Origin: Caballeronia zhejiangensis | GTDB taxonomy: Bacteria > Pseudomonadota > Gammaproteobacteria > Burkholderiales > Burkholderiaceae | Direction of reading: 5' to 3' | Length of the DNA: 64,000 nt | Assembly: GCF_000698575.1 (NCBI RefSeq) | Contig: NZ_JFHD01000035.1 | Coordinates: 1-64,000, forward strand | Part shown: one piece after another, positions 24,940 through 33,415 of the stretch | Numbering within the stretch: the stretch's first letter is position 1 | Layout of the letters: each line of letters begins with the position of its first letter | Made by a program: the position numbers and the translations under genes | Notes under the pieces: generated by a model | What the model saw: only the letters and a program-made list of their open reading frames with translations | Database searches by the model: none | What the model was told of the DNA's origin: nothing

Positions 24940-26166
24940 ATGTCACAGATCGCTGACACGGCGAATCTCGAAGCTCAATCCAGAACCGAAACGCCCATTT
25001 CCCTGCCGTGGATCGAACGGCTCGTATCCATCGATACCGTAAGCCGCAATCCGAATCTCGGCCTGATCGAAACGGTACGCGACGAACTGCGAAAAGCGGG
25101 CATCGAAGCGACCATCACCAACGATCCGCGCGGCCAGTGGGCGAATCTCTTCGCCACGGTCCCGGCGCACGACGGCCAAACCGACGGCGGCATCGTGCTG
25201 TCGGGTCACACCGATGTCGTTCCGGTCGACGGTCAGGACTGGCAGAGCGATCCGTTCAAGCCCGAAGTGCGCGACGGCCTCCTCTACGGCCGCGGCTCGT
25301 GTGACATGAAAGGCTTCATCGGCGCCGCGCTCGCCATGCTACCGAAGATGCAGGCGACCAAGCTCGCGAAACCCATCCACTTCGCGCTTTCCTACGACGA
25401 AGAAGTCGGCTGCGCCGGCGCGCCGCTGATGATCGCCGACCTGAAAAAGCGCGGCCTCAAACCCGATGGCTGCATCGTCGGCGAACCGACATCGATGCGC
25501 CCGATCATCGCGCACAAAGGCATCAACACTTATCACTGCTGCGTGCGCGGCTTCGCGGCGCATTCGTCGCTGACGCCGAAGGGCCTGAACGCGATCGAGT
25601 ACGCAGCGCGGCTCATCTGCCACATCCGCGATCTCGTCGACGAGTTTCGCGCGCAAGGTCCGTTCGACGAACTCTACGACGTGCCCTTCACCACCGGTCA
25701 GACGAGCACGATAAAAGGCGGCAACGCGATCAACACCGTGCCCGCCGAATGCAACTTCGAGTTCGAATTCCGCAATTTGCCGACGATCGATCCCGATCAG
25801 ATCTTCAAACGCATCCAGTCGTACGCGCATGACACGCTGCTGCCGAAGATGCTGAAGGAACACGGCAACGCGGCGATCGAATTCACGAAGCTCGCGTCCG
25901 CGCCCGGCCTCGACGCCACCGAGCAGGCCGCGATCACGCAACTCGTGCGCGCGCTCACGCAAAATCAGGACAAGCACAAGGTCGCCTACGGCACCGAAGC
26001 GGGCTTGTTCGCGAACGCGGGCGTGCCGAGCATCGTCTGCGGGCCGGGCAACATCGAACAGGCGCACAAGGCGAACGAGTATGTGTCGCTCGAACAGCTC
26101 GTCCAGTGCGAGGCGTTCCTGGGCAAGTTCATCCACAGCATGTCCGTCGAAGCACAGCCCCGTTGA
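24940..26166 (+). CDS. argE: ArgE, acetylornithine deacetylase (M20 metallopeptidase family)
   Basis: This 408-residue M20 family deacetylase has the zinc-binding LSGHTDVVPVDGQDW (about residues 85-99) and GRGSCDMKGF. The catalytic glutamate is in LSYDEEVGC, and a dimerisation domain starts near HKGINTYHCCVRG. The last zinc ligand lies in GIEQAHKANEY-type sequence (here NIEQAHKANEY). It hydrolyses N-acetylornithine to ornithine in arginine synthesis. A GCAGGAG ribosome-binding site precedes the ATG. The threonine dehydratase gene follows 23 bases later and may be co-transcribed. Other M20 deacylases are possible but ArgE fits best in length and motifs. Confidence 0.88.
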   Translation: MSQIADTANLEAQSRTETPISLPWIERLVSIDTVSRNPNLGLIETVRDELRKAGIEATITNDPRGQWANLFATVPAHDGQTDGGIVLSGHTDVVPVDGQDWQSDPFKPEVRDGLLYGRGSCDMKGFIGAALAMLPKMQATKLAKPIHFALSYDEEVGCAGAPLMIADLKKRGLKPDGCIVGEPTSMRPIIAHKGINTYHCCVRGFAAHSSLTPKGLNAIEYAARLICHIRDLVDEFRAQGPFDELYDVPFTTGQTSTIKGGNAINTVPAECNFEFEFRNLPTIDPDQIFKRIQSYAHDTLLPKMLKEHGNAAIEFTKLASAPGLDATEQAAITQLVRALTQNQDKHKVAYGTEAGLFANAGVPSIVCGPGNIEQAHKANEYVSLEQLVQCEAFLGKFIHSMSVEAQPR

Positions 26167-26189
26167 CCTCTCCAGATCGACAACACGTC

Positions 26190-27212
26190 ATGTCCACTGC
26201 CATGCAGCATTCCGACAATACGATCGACGGCACACCGATTCCGACGCTCGACGAAATCGCCGAGCAGCATATGGCGCTCACGCCGTGGGTGACGCGCACC
26301 CCGACCTTCGAGCGCCACGACTTTCCGACGCTCGAAGGCACGCCGGTCACGTTCAAGTTCGAACTCTTGCAGGCAAGCGGCACGTTCAAGGCGCGCGGCG
26401 CGTTTTCGAATATCCTCGCGCTCACCGACAGCGAACGTTCGGCGGGCGTCACGTGCGTATCGGCGGGCAATCACGCGGTGGCGGTCGCGTACGCGGCGCA
26501 GCGCATGGAAGTGGGCGCGAAGGTCGTCATCATCAAGAGCGCGAGCCCGGCGCGCGTGGCGCTGTGCCGGCGCTACGGCGCGGAAGTCGTGTTCGCGGAG
26601 AACGTCGCCGAGGCGTTCGATGTCGTGCGGCGCGTCGAAGCGGAAGAAGGACGCGTGTTCATCCATCCGTTCAACGGCTATCGCACGGTGCTCGGCACGG
26701 CGACGCTCGGCTACGAGTGGACGTCGCAGGCGCCCGATCTCGACGCCGTCATCCTGCCGATCGGCGGCGGCGGCCTGGCCGCGGGCGTATCGACGGCGAT
26801 GCGCCTCGCAAATCCGTCGCTGCATGTCTTCGGCGTGGAACCGGAAGGCTCGGATGCGATGAAACGCAGCTTCGAGGCGAATCACACGGTCAAGATGGGC
26901 GCGATGCACGGCATCGCCGATTCTTTGATGGCGCCGCATACCGAGCAGTACAGCTACGAGCTATGCCGGCGGCATATCGACGAGATCGTCACCGTGTCGG
27001 ACAACGAGCTGCGTCACGGCATGCTGCAGTTGTTCGGTGAACTCAAACTGGCGGTCGAGCCGGCATGCGCCGCCGCCACCGCCGCCCTGCTCGGACCGTT
27101 GCGCGAGCGGCTGGAAGGCAATCGTGTCGGCGTGCTGCTGTGCGGCACCAATACCGACCCGACGACCTTCGCGAAGCATCTCGCGCTCGCGCGGGAAGCG
27201 TCGGGCGACTGA
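26190..27212 (+). CDS. PLP-dependent threonine/serine dehydratase
   Basis: This 340-residue fold-type II PLP enzyme has the Schiff-base Lys67 in QASGTFKARGAFSN, a substrate loop VSAGNHAVAVAYAA and the phosphate-binding loop LPIGGGGLAAGV. It lacks the C-terminal ACT-like regulatory domain of biosynthetic IlvA, so it resembles the catabolic threonine dehydratase or threo-3-hydroxyaspartate ammonia-lyase type. It deaminates L-threonine or a related hydroxy amino acid to a 2-oxo acid. The ATG at 26190 fits family N-termini; the frame upstream overlaps argE. A strong hairpin follows the gene. The exact substrate cannot be read from sequence. Confidence 0.85.
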   Translation: MSTAMQHSDNTIDGTPIPTLDEIAEQHMALTPWVTRTPTFERHDFPTLEGTPVTFKFELLQASGTFKARGAFSNILALTDSERSAGVTCVSAGNHAVAVAYAAQRMEVGAKVVIIKSASPARVALCRRYGAEVVFAENVAEAFDVVRRVEAEEGRVFIHPFNGYRTVLGTATLGYEWTSQAPDLDAVILPIGGGGLAAGVSTAMRLANPSLHVFGVEPEGSDAMKRSFEANHTVKMGAMHGIADSLMAPHTEQYSYELCRRHIDEIVTVSDNELRHGMLQLFGELKLAVEPACAAATAALLGPLRERLEGNRVGVLLCGTNTDPTTFAKHLALAREASGD

Positions 27213-27246
27213 AGCTTTCGCAAGCAGGCGTTTGCATGTCTTTTCT

Positions 27247-27280
27247 CGGGGCGCATCGTGCGCCCCGAACTCGTTTTGCG
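27247..27280 (+). terminator. Terminator after the threonine dehydratase gene
   Basis: CGGGGCGCA (27247-27255) pairs with TGCGCCCCG (27259-27267) around a 3-base loop, and a TTTT stretch follows within 10 bases. Confidence 0.7.
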
Positions 27281-27664
27281 CAAACTTCACGCTGAGATTT
27301 TCTCAAAGCGGCGGCAAAGCTTGTCTGCGCACGTGCGCGCTGATAGTGTCGCCAACCAAATGCAGTCGGAAGATCTGTTTCTAAACCTGAGCACTGTTTA
27401 ATCTTTTTCAATCGCCATTAGCGCCCGTTTCAAAGTTCGCGGAGCTGATTCGGCACGAACAAGAACTCTCTCCGGCAAGTACAGGCAGCAACGATCCATC
27501 GTTGCGGGAACACGCACACCTACGAATAGCGATTAAATTCAATTAATGTCAACCGCGATATTTACAAAGCGGATAGATAGACGGATCCATTTATTACGGC
27601 GCTTTTGGACGCACCAATTTTTCAAACAATGAGCAAAATAAATCGAATCCCAGAAACGGGAATA
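27281..27664. other. AT-richer intergenic region before the SphA-like gene
   Basis: These bases are clearly more AT-rich than their surroundings, especially 27520-27670. The promoter of the outer-membrane protein gene should lie here. I found no strong -35/-10 pair, no RNA gene and no repeat. An open frame reaches up to 27605 but gives no recognisable protein before 27665. Confidence 0.4.
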
Positions 27665-28657
27665 ATGCAATGCGTTTTATCTGAATTCGGCACGCGTCGC
27701 GGACTTACCGCGCGCCGATCAGTTCTGGCGCTGATGCTGGCGGCCTCATCGGCCTGCATTCCCGTTGCTCATGCAACCGAAAGCGCGCTCGGCCGGCCTG
27801 TCGCGGGCATGAGCGTCGGCCCGAGCGCGGGCATCGTGCCGCCCGAGCCGATGACCATCGTGAACTTCGAGAACATCTATCTCGACGGCTCGATCGGCGC
27901 GAACCGCTCCGTGCCGATCGCCGGCACGGCGACTGCCGGCGTCGACGCGAAGATCGACTTCACGCTCGCTACCCTGATGCGCTCGTGGGGCAGCACGGGC
28001 GGATGGAGTTTCGCGTCCGCCATCACGCTGCCCTACGTCTGGACCGACGTGAAAGCAGGCGCGTCCGTCGGACGCCTGAACGGCGCGCGCAGCGACAGCG
28101 CCGCGAACTTGTTTGACCTCTACTTCACGCCGATCGTCGCGGGATACCACTTCTCGCGCACCGATCACATCGCGCTCAGCTTCAACGTCTGGGCGCCGAC
28201 CGGCCGTTACGACCCGAACGCGCTCGCCAACACGAGCCTGAACAACTGGACCTTCGTGCCTCAAGTGGCGTACACGAAGCTCGTTCCGCAGTACGGCCTG
28301 GAATTCGACGCCGTCGCGGGACTGCAGTTCTACACGCGCAATCAAGCCACCGAATATCAAAACGCCCCGCTCTTCACGCTCGATCTAATGGGCCTGAAGA
28401 AATTCGCCAATGGCGTCGGCGCAGGCCTCGTGATGGGCACCGTTCAGCAGCTCGGCAAGGACTCCGGCCCAGTCGCCGATCGGCTCGACGGCTTCGTCGG
28501 ACATGACTTCTCGCTCGGTCCCATCGTCACTTACGACACCAAGGTGGGCGGCAAACATCCCGTTTCGGCGAGCTTGCGCTGGGTGCCGAGCATCGCGAGC
28601 ACGAACCGGCTCAAGAGCACCAACAGTTTCATGGCAAGCGCGACGCTGGCGTTCTGA
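27665..28657 (+). CDS. SphA-like / phenol-MetA-pathway family outer-membrane protein
   Basis: This 330-residue exported protein has a signal sequence with the hydrophobic core VLALMLAASSACIPVAHA. Alternating beta strands throughout and a terminal phenylalanine (MASATLAF) are hallmarks of outer-membrane barrels. It resembles the SphA/MetA-pathway-of-phenol-degradation protein family, thought to be uptake channels for hydrophobic or aromatic compounds. Supporting stretches are TLPYVWTDVKAGAS, FDLYFTPIVAGYHF and LSFNVWAPTGRYDP. A periplasmic propeller-like protein follows 48 bases on, so the two probably act together. The start is uncertain: ATG at 27665, 27629 or 27605. I prefer 27665, which has GGGAA before it and a compact signal peptide. 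Confidence 0.7.
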   Translation: MQCVLSEFGTRRGLTARRSVLALMLAASSACIPVAHATESALGRPVAGMSVGPSAGIVPPEPMTIVNFENIYLDGSIGANRSVPIAGTATAGVDAKIDFTLATLMRSWGSTGGWSFASAITLPYVWTDVKAGASVGRLNGARSDSAANLFDLYFTPIVAGYHFSRTDHIALSFNVWAPTGRYDPNALANTSLNNWTFVPQVAYTKLVPQYGLEFDAVAGLQFYTRNQATEYQNAPLFTLDLMGLKKFANGVGAGLVMGTVQQLGKDSGPVADRLDGFVGHDFSLGPIVTYDTKVGGKHPVSASLRWVPSIASTNRLKSTNSFMASATLAF

Positions 28658-28705
28658 TGCCTGCCCGCATCGCGATATGAATTCAACCCGAAGAAGGAGC
28701 AACGC

Positions 28706-30286
28706 ATGAAAAAAACCTCTGTCAGCACGATAACCGCGCTGCTGTTCGCTGCGGGCACCGCGCACGCGCTGGAAGCGAAGCAGCCGCCGCGCAACCCGTT
28801 CCTCGCCGCCGAGAAATATTCGATCACGCACTTCGATTCGTCGCAGAGCGATGCGTTTCCGTATGCGGTCAAGCCCGGCTTCTTCAACGTCGATATCAGC
28901 AAGGCGCCGCGCGTCGTCGCCGGTCCGGTGAACATCATGACGCTCGCGTCGACGTCGCCGAACTACATGTGGGGCGTGTCCAGCGAAGGCGTGACGTATA
29001 TCGACGTGTCGAACGGCGGCTTCAAAGAAGTCGCACGCGCCCCGGCGCCCGGCAACAAGGTCATTCCGGCCGCGCTGCACGACAAGGTGCTCGGCGAGCG
29101 CTACACGAACATCAAGCAGGCCGAAGACGCAGTGTTCAAGACCTACGGCCTCGACTGGACGCGCGTCGTCAACGGCGTGTACTCGGTGGTGGACAAGGAT
29201 AATCACGTCTACTACAACGATTCGGACGGCAACATCAGCATGTTCGGTCTCGTGGACGAAAAGAATCCGGCCGCCGGCATCAAGGTCATCAAGACGATCG
29301 ACATGAAACCGATCGTCGGCAAGGCGCATCTCGTCGGCACGGGTGTCACATACGACGGCAAGTTCGTCGTGGCATCGAACGTGTCGATCAGCGTGTTCGA
29401 CCGTTCGCTCGAAGGCCAGCCGCAGACGATCCGCTTTGCGCCGGGCGAATTCGTGAGCAACTCGTTCGCGATCGATCAGAAAGGCGGGATCTACATTGCG
29501 TCGAATCGCGTGATGCATAAGGTCGTTTGGACCGGCACGAAGCTCTCGGAAGACGAAGCAGACGGCGCATGGAAGGCCGAATACGAGCACGGCGATCAGC
29601 CGCCCGCAGTCAAGTTCGGCGACGGCACCGGCTCCACGCCCACGCTCATGGGCTTCGGCGACGACCAGGACAAGCTCGTGGTCATCACGGACGGCGCGAA
29701 CCGCATGCACCTCGTCGCGTTCTGGCGCGACCAGATGCCCGCGGGCTGGAAGCAGATTCCGGGTACGAAGTCGCCGCGCATCGCCGGTCAGATCGGCATC
29801 ACGGCCGGACTCAAGCATCCGCCGAAGTTCGTTCAGAGCGAACAGTCGGTGGTCGTGAACGGCTACGGCGCGTTCGTCGTCAACAACGTTGCCGAGAAGG
29901 GCCATCCGGACAAGCTCGTCGACGTGCTGTCGCTCGGTCCGGTCAACAAGCCGGCCTCGGGTGCCGAGCGTCTCGAATGGGATCCGAAGAAGCACGCATG
30001 GCGCTCGGTCTGGACGCGTGACGACGTCGTTTCCATCAGCATGGTGCCGAGCACGAGTTCGGCGTCGAACATGGTGTTCGTGAACGGCTACTATCCGAAG
30101 ACGGGTTGGGAAATCACCGGCATGGACTGGAACACCGGCAAGACCGTGCATCGCGTGTCGTTCGGGCAGAGCAATCTGGGCAACGGCGCTTACGCCATCA
30201 TCCAGTACATGTCCAACGGAGACCTGCTCATGAATAGCATCGGCGGTCCGACGCGCGTCGTTCTGAAGGACGCAGCAGCGAAGTAA
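28706..30286 (+). CDS. Secreted protein of unknown function, probable beta-propeller
   Basis: This 526-residue protein has a signal peptide (MKKTSVSTITALLFAAGTAHA, cleaved after about residue 21). I do not recognise its family with certainty. It has several repeated blade-like segments with Asp/Gly turns, such as NHVYYNDSDGNISMFG, VTYDGKFVVASNVSISVFD, GGIYIASNRVMHKV and KLVVITDGANRMHL, which suggest a seven-bladed quinoprotein or NHL-like propeller in the periplasm. A good AAGGAG ribosome-binding site precedes it. It directly follows the SphA-like outer-membrane protein gene and a hairpin terminator comes after, so the pair looks like one transcription unit. It has no clear catalytic motif, haem-binding CxxCH or PQQ tryptophan repeats. 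Confidence 0.75.
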   Translation: MKKTSVSTITALLFAAGTAHALEAKQPPRNPFLAAEKYSITHFDSSQSDAFPYAVKPGFFNVDISKAPRVVAGPVNIMTLASTSPNYMWGVSSEGVTYIDVSNGGFKEVARAPAPGNKVIPAALHDKVLGERYTNIKQAEDAVFKTYGLDWTRVVNGVYSVVDKDNHVYYNDSDGNISMFGLVDEKNPAAGIKVIKTIDMKPIVGKAHLVGTGVTYDGKFVVASNVSISVFDRSLEGQPQTIRFAPGEFVSNSFAIDQKGGIYIASNRVMHKVVWTGTKLSEDEADGAWKAEYEHGDQPPAVKFGDGTGSTPTLMGFGDDQDKLVVITDGANRMHLVAFWRDQMPAGWKQIPGTKSPRIAGQIGITAGLKHPPKFVQSEQSVVVNGYGAFVVNNVAEKGHPDKLVDVLSLGPVNKPASGAERLEWDPKKHAWRSVWTRDDVVSISMVPSTSSASNMVFVNGYYPKTGWEITGMDWNTGKTVHRVSFGQSNLGNGAYAIIQYMSNGDLLMNSIGGPTRVVLKDAAAK

Positions 30287-30306
30287 GCGGCGCGTCTTGA
30301 TGCAAG

Positions 30307-30341
30307 AAGGGCCATCGCGACTGAACATCGCGATGGCCCTT
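30307..30341. terminator. Hairpin terminator between the propeller gene and potI
   Basis: A perfect 14-bp stem (30307-30320 with 30328-30341) has a 7-base loop. It is placed between convergent genes and has only weak T-runs, so it may serve both sides. Confidence 0.6.
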
Positions 30342-30393
30342 CGGCGTTTACAGCGTCGTGCCGGACGCGCTTTTTGCGTCCGGCCACTTGACG

Positions 30394-31212
30394 TCACATC
30401 ACCGTTGCGAGTTTTCTCCGTTCGCTGCGCAGCATGAAGACGTTCGCCGCGATCACGCCGACCGTCACGAGCGCGATGAACAAAGTCGCGAGCGCGTTCA
30501 TCTCCGGATTCAGGCCAAGACGCACGCGCGAGAACACGACGAGCGGCAATGTCGTCGAACCGGGACCGGACAGGAACGCCGACAGCACGAGATCGTCGAT
30601 CGAAAGCGTGAACGACAGCAGCCAACCGGCGACGAGCGCCTGCGAGATCAGCGGCAGCGTGATCGAGAAGAACACGCGCAGCGGCGTCGCGCCGAGATCG
30701 AGCGCGGCCTCCTCCAGCGAAGGATTCAGCTCCCGCACCCGCGATTCCACGATGATCGCCACATATGAGATGCACAACATGACGTGTCCGATCCAGATCG
30801 TGAAGAATCCGCGATCCGGCCATCCGATGAGCTTCGCCATTTCGACGAACAACAGCAGCAGCGAAATGCCCTGAATGACTTCGGGGATCACGAGCGGCGC
30901 GTTGATCATGCCCGCGTAGAGCGTGAAGCCCTTGAAGCGCCCCATGCGCGCGAGCACGAAGCCCGCCCACGTGCCGATGACGACCGACGCGCACGCCGTG
31001 AAAAACGCGATGCGCAACGACAGCCACGCCGCGTTGATCAGTTCGTCGTCGGTGACGAGCGCGCGATACCACTTGAGCGACGGCTCGGTCCAGACGGTGA
31101 CGAGCGGCGAATCGTTGAACGAATAGACGATGAGACTCAGGATCGGTATATAGAGGAACGCGAACCCGAGTCCGAGCGCGGTGATTTGCAACGGACGGCT
31201 GACCTTGATCAT
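30394..31212 (-). CDS. potI: PotI-like ABC transporter permease (putrescine/spermidine)
   Basis: This 272-residue inner-membrane permease has six predicted membrane segments. The binding-protein-dependent transport signature is at EEAALDLGATPLRVFFSITLPLI, the coupling helix that contacts the ATPase; the key residues are the EAA...G motif. It begins MIKVSRPLQITALGLGFAFLY. Its ATG overlaps the stop of potH (ATGA at 31209-31212), which shows translational coupling. With PotH it forms the membrane channel of a polyamine importer. The frame remains open upstream into potH, without meaning. Confidence 0.92.
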   Translation of the reverse strand: MIKVSRPLQITALGLGFAFLYIPILSLIVYSFNDSPLVTVWTEPSLKWYRALVTDDELINAAWLSLRIAFFTACASVVIGTWAGFVLARMGRFKGFTLYAGMINAPLVIPEVIQGISLLLLFVEMAKLIGWPDRGFFTIWIGHVMLCISYVAIIVESRVRELNPSLEEAALDLGATPLRVFFSITLPLISQALVAGWLLSFTLSIDDLVLSAFLSGPGSTTLPLVVFSRVRLGLNPEMNALATLFIALVTVGVIAANVFMLRSERRKLATVM

Positions 31213-32117
31213 CGCTTTTCCTCCAGTTGCTTCGCCTGGAAGTGCTGGAAAAGCGCCATCGGCACGAGCAGCAAGAGGACCATCGCGCAAGTGACGGCGG
31301 AAGCCATCGGCCAGTCGGCGTTGTTGAAGAACTCGTTCCACATGACGCGGCCGATCATCAGCGTATCCGCGCCGCCGAGCAGTTCGGGAATCACGTACTC
31401 GCCCACCGCCGGAATGAACACGAGCAGGCAGCCCGCGATGATGCCGTTCTTCGACAGCGGCAACGTGATCTGCACGAACGCCTTCCACGGCTTCGCGCCG
31501 AGATCGTAGGCCGCTTCGAGCAAAGTCAGATCCATCTTCACGAGATGCGCGTAAAGCGGCATCACGAGAAACGGCAAATACGAATACACCATGCCGATAT
31601 ATACCGCGATGTTCGTGTGATACAGCTCGATCGGCGAATGCAGCAGGCCGATCGAAATCAGAAAGTTATTGAGCAGGCCGTTGTTCTTCAGAATGCCGAT
31701 CCACGCGTACACGCGAATGAGGAACGACGTCCAGAACGGCAGCATCACGGCCATCATCAGGATGTTGCGCGTGGCCGGATTCGAACGGGCGATGTAATAC
31801 GCCATCGGATAGCCGATCAGGAGGCACAGCACCGTCGATACCGCCGCGACCAGCAGCGAGTTCATGTAGGTCGCGAAGTACAGGCTGTCCTTGACAAGGA
31901 ACGCGTAGTGCGCGAAGTCGAGCGCGATATGCATCACGCCCTCTTCCATCGTCACGAGATCCGTGTACGGCGGAATGCCGAGCTGGCTGTCCGCGAAGCT
32001 GATCTTCACGACGAGCAGGAACGGCACGAAGAACAGCAGCAGAAGCCACAGATACGGACCGCCGATGACGAGCGTGCGTCCGGAAACGCCGATGCGCTTG
32101 AGCCAGTTCGTCATCAT
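31209..32117 (-). CDS. potH: PotH-like ABC transporter permease (putrescine/spermidine)
   Basis: This 302-residue permease has six membrane segments and the EAA loop LLEAAYDLGAKPWKAFVQITLPL. The N-terminus MMTNWLKRIGVSGRTLVIGGPYLWLLLLFFVPF matches PotH orthologues (shown here only as family resemblance of its first segments). The ATG at 32117 overlaps the stop of potG (ATGA, 32114-32117). It forms a heterodimeric channel with PotI. The upstream ATG at 32150 would lie inside potG and is not supported. Confidence 0.92.
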   Translation of the reverse strand: MMTNWLKRIGVSGRTLVIGGPYLWLLLLFFVPFLLVVKISFADSQLGIPPYTDLVTMEEGVMHIALDFAHYAFLVKDSLYFATYMNSLLVAAVSTVLCLLIGYPMAYYIARSNPATRNILMMAVMLPFWTSFLIRVYAWIGILKNNGLLNNFLISIGLLHSPIELYHTNIAVYIGMVYSYLPFLVMPLYAHLVKMDLTLLEAAYDLGAKPWKAFVQITLPLSKNGIIAGCLLVFIPAVGEYVIPELLGGADTLMIGRVMWNEFFNNADWPMASAVTCAMVLLLLVPMALFQHFQAKQLEEKR

Positions 32118-33286
32118 GCGGTCAGCACCACGCCCGCCGACGCGCTCCATCGCACGTAGACTTCGTCGTCGAACGTGGGCGAATCGATCTCGCCGATCGC
32201 GAGGCTCGACAGGTTCGCGACCACGACCTTGCCGGAATCGAGCGTCACGTGATAGAGCGTGTAGCCGCCCATGTACGCGATGTTCGTCACCTTGCCGCGG
32301 CCCCAGTTGTAGGTGCCTTCGGGCGGCTTGCGCGTGAGCGCGATGCGTTCGGGACGCACGGATATCGTCACCGGCATGCCGAGCGGCCCGGTGATGCCGT
32401 GGCTCACATAGAGCCGCACCGGAAGGTCCGGCGATTCGACGAAGATGTGATCCGGCTCGTCCTCGACGACATTGCCGTCGAAGAGATTGGTCGAGCCGAT
32501 GAACTGCGCGGAGAAGCGGCTATTCGGATACTCATAGACTTCGTGCGGCGTGCCGAGCTGCACGATCTGCCCTTCGCTCATCACGGCGATGCGATTGGCC
32601 ATCGTCATCGCTTCTTCCTGATCGTGCGTCACCATGATGCAGGTGACGCCCACCGTATCGAGAATATTGACGAGCTCGATCTGCGTGCGCTGGCGAATCT
32701 GTTTGTCGAGCGCGGACATCGGCTCGTCGAGCAGAAGCAGCTTAGGTCGCTTGACGAGGCTGCGCGCGAGCGCGACGCGCTGCTGCTGACCACCCGACAA
32801 CTGGTGCGGCTTGCGCTTGGCGAACTTCGCCATCTGCACGAGTTCGAGCGCGTTGTGGACGCGGTCCTTCAGCTCGCCGCCCTTTACGCCTTCCTGCTTC
32901 AGCCCGAACGCGACGTTCGATTCCACGCTCATGTGCGGAAAGAGCGCGTAGGACTGGAACATCATGTTGACCGGCCGGTTGTACGGCGGCATCTTCGCGA
33001 GGTCTTCCCCGTCGATCAGAATCTGCCCTTCGGTGACGGATTCGAGTCCGGCGAGCATGCGCAAAAGAGTCGACTTGCCGCAGCCCGAGCTGCCCAGCAG
33101 CGCGAACAGCTCGCCCTTCTTCACCGACAGGTTGACGCCCCGCACGGCCGTCGTCTCGCCGAACTTCTTCACGACATCGACGATCTGCACGAAGCTGTCG
33201 TCCGTGCTCGAGACCGATGGGAAACTGCCCGGCTCGCGCCGGCCGGAATTAGGCGCTGCCTTCAACGCGCTCGACTGCTCACTCAT
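32114..33286 (-). CDS. potG: PotG-like ABC transporter ATP-binding protein (polyamine import)
   Basis: This 390-residue ATPase has Walker A GSSGCGKST, Q-loop FQSYALFPHM, ABC signature LSGGQQQRVALARSL, Walker B LLLLDEPMSALD and the H-loop MVTHDQEEAMTMA. A C-terminal TOBE domain at about 310-385 binds regulatory ligands in this subfamily. It powers import through PotH-PotI. The start MSEQSSALK at 33286 suits the family, with a polar N-terminal extension of about 30 residues. It follows potF after 129 bases that contain a stem-loop, and overlaps potH by 4 bases. Confidence 0.94.
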   Translation of the reverse strand: MSEQSSALKAAPNSGRREPGSFPSVSSTDDSFVQIVDVVKKFGETTAVRGVNLSVKKGELFALLGSSGCGKSTLLRMLAGLESVTEGQILIDGEDLAKMPPYNRPVNMMFQSYALFPHMSVESNVAFGLKQEGVKGGELKDRVHNALELVQMAKFAKRKPHQLSGGQQQRVALARSLVKRPKLLLLDEPMSALDKQIRQRTQIELVNILDTVGVTCIMVTHDQEEAMTMANRIAVMSEGQIVQLGTPHEVYEYPNSRFSAQFIGSTNLFDGNVVEDEPDHIFVESPDLPVRLYVSHGITGPLGMPVTISVRPERIALTRKPPEGTYNWGRGKVTNIAYMGGYTLYHVTLDSGKVVVANLSSLAIGEIDSPTFDDEVYVRWSASAGVVLTA

Positions 33287-33357
33287 GATTGCCTGTTCGA
33301 CTCCTTGCTTCCATGCGTCTTTCGTGACTCGCCCCGCCACGCGATGCGATCACGAAC

Positions 33358-33383
33358 AAAGCCCCCGGAGGTCCAGGGGCTTC
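33358..33383 (-). terminator. Stem-loop between potF and potG
   Basis: The minus-strand RNA would form an AAGCCCC/GGGGGCTT stem around a 9-base loop, followed by TTGTT. Such hairpins after binding-protein genes often stabilise that part of the mRNA, so that PotF exceeds the membrane parts. Confidence 0.6.
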
Positions 33384-33415
33384 GTCGTTTCAAAAGAATA
33401 ACCGGCTTATCGGAT

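Noticed and set aside
28385..31072. A long minus-strand open frame across the propeller gene and into potI
   Set aside because: It overlaps two well-supported genes in antisense or another frame and shows no recognisable protein motifs.
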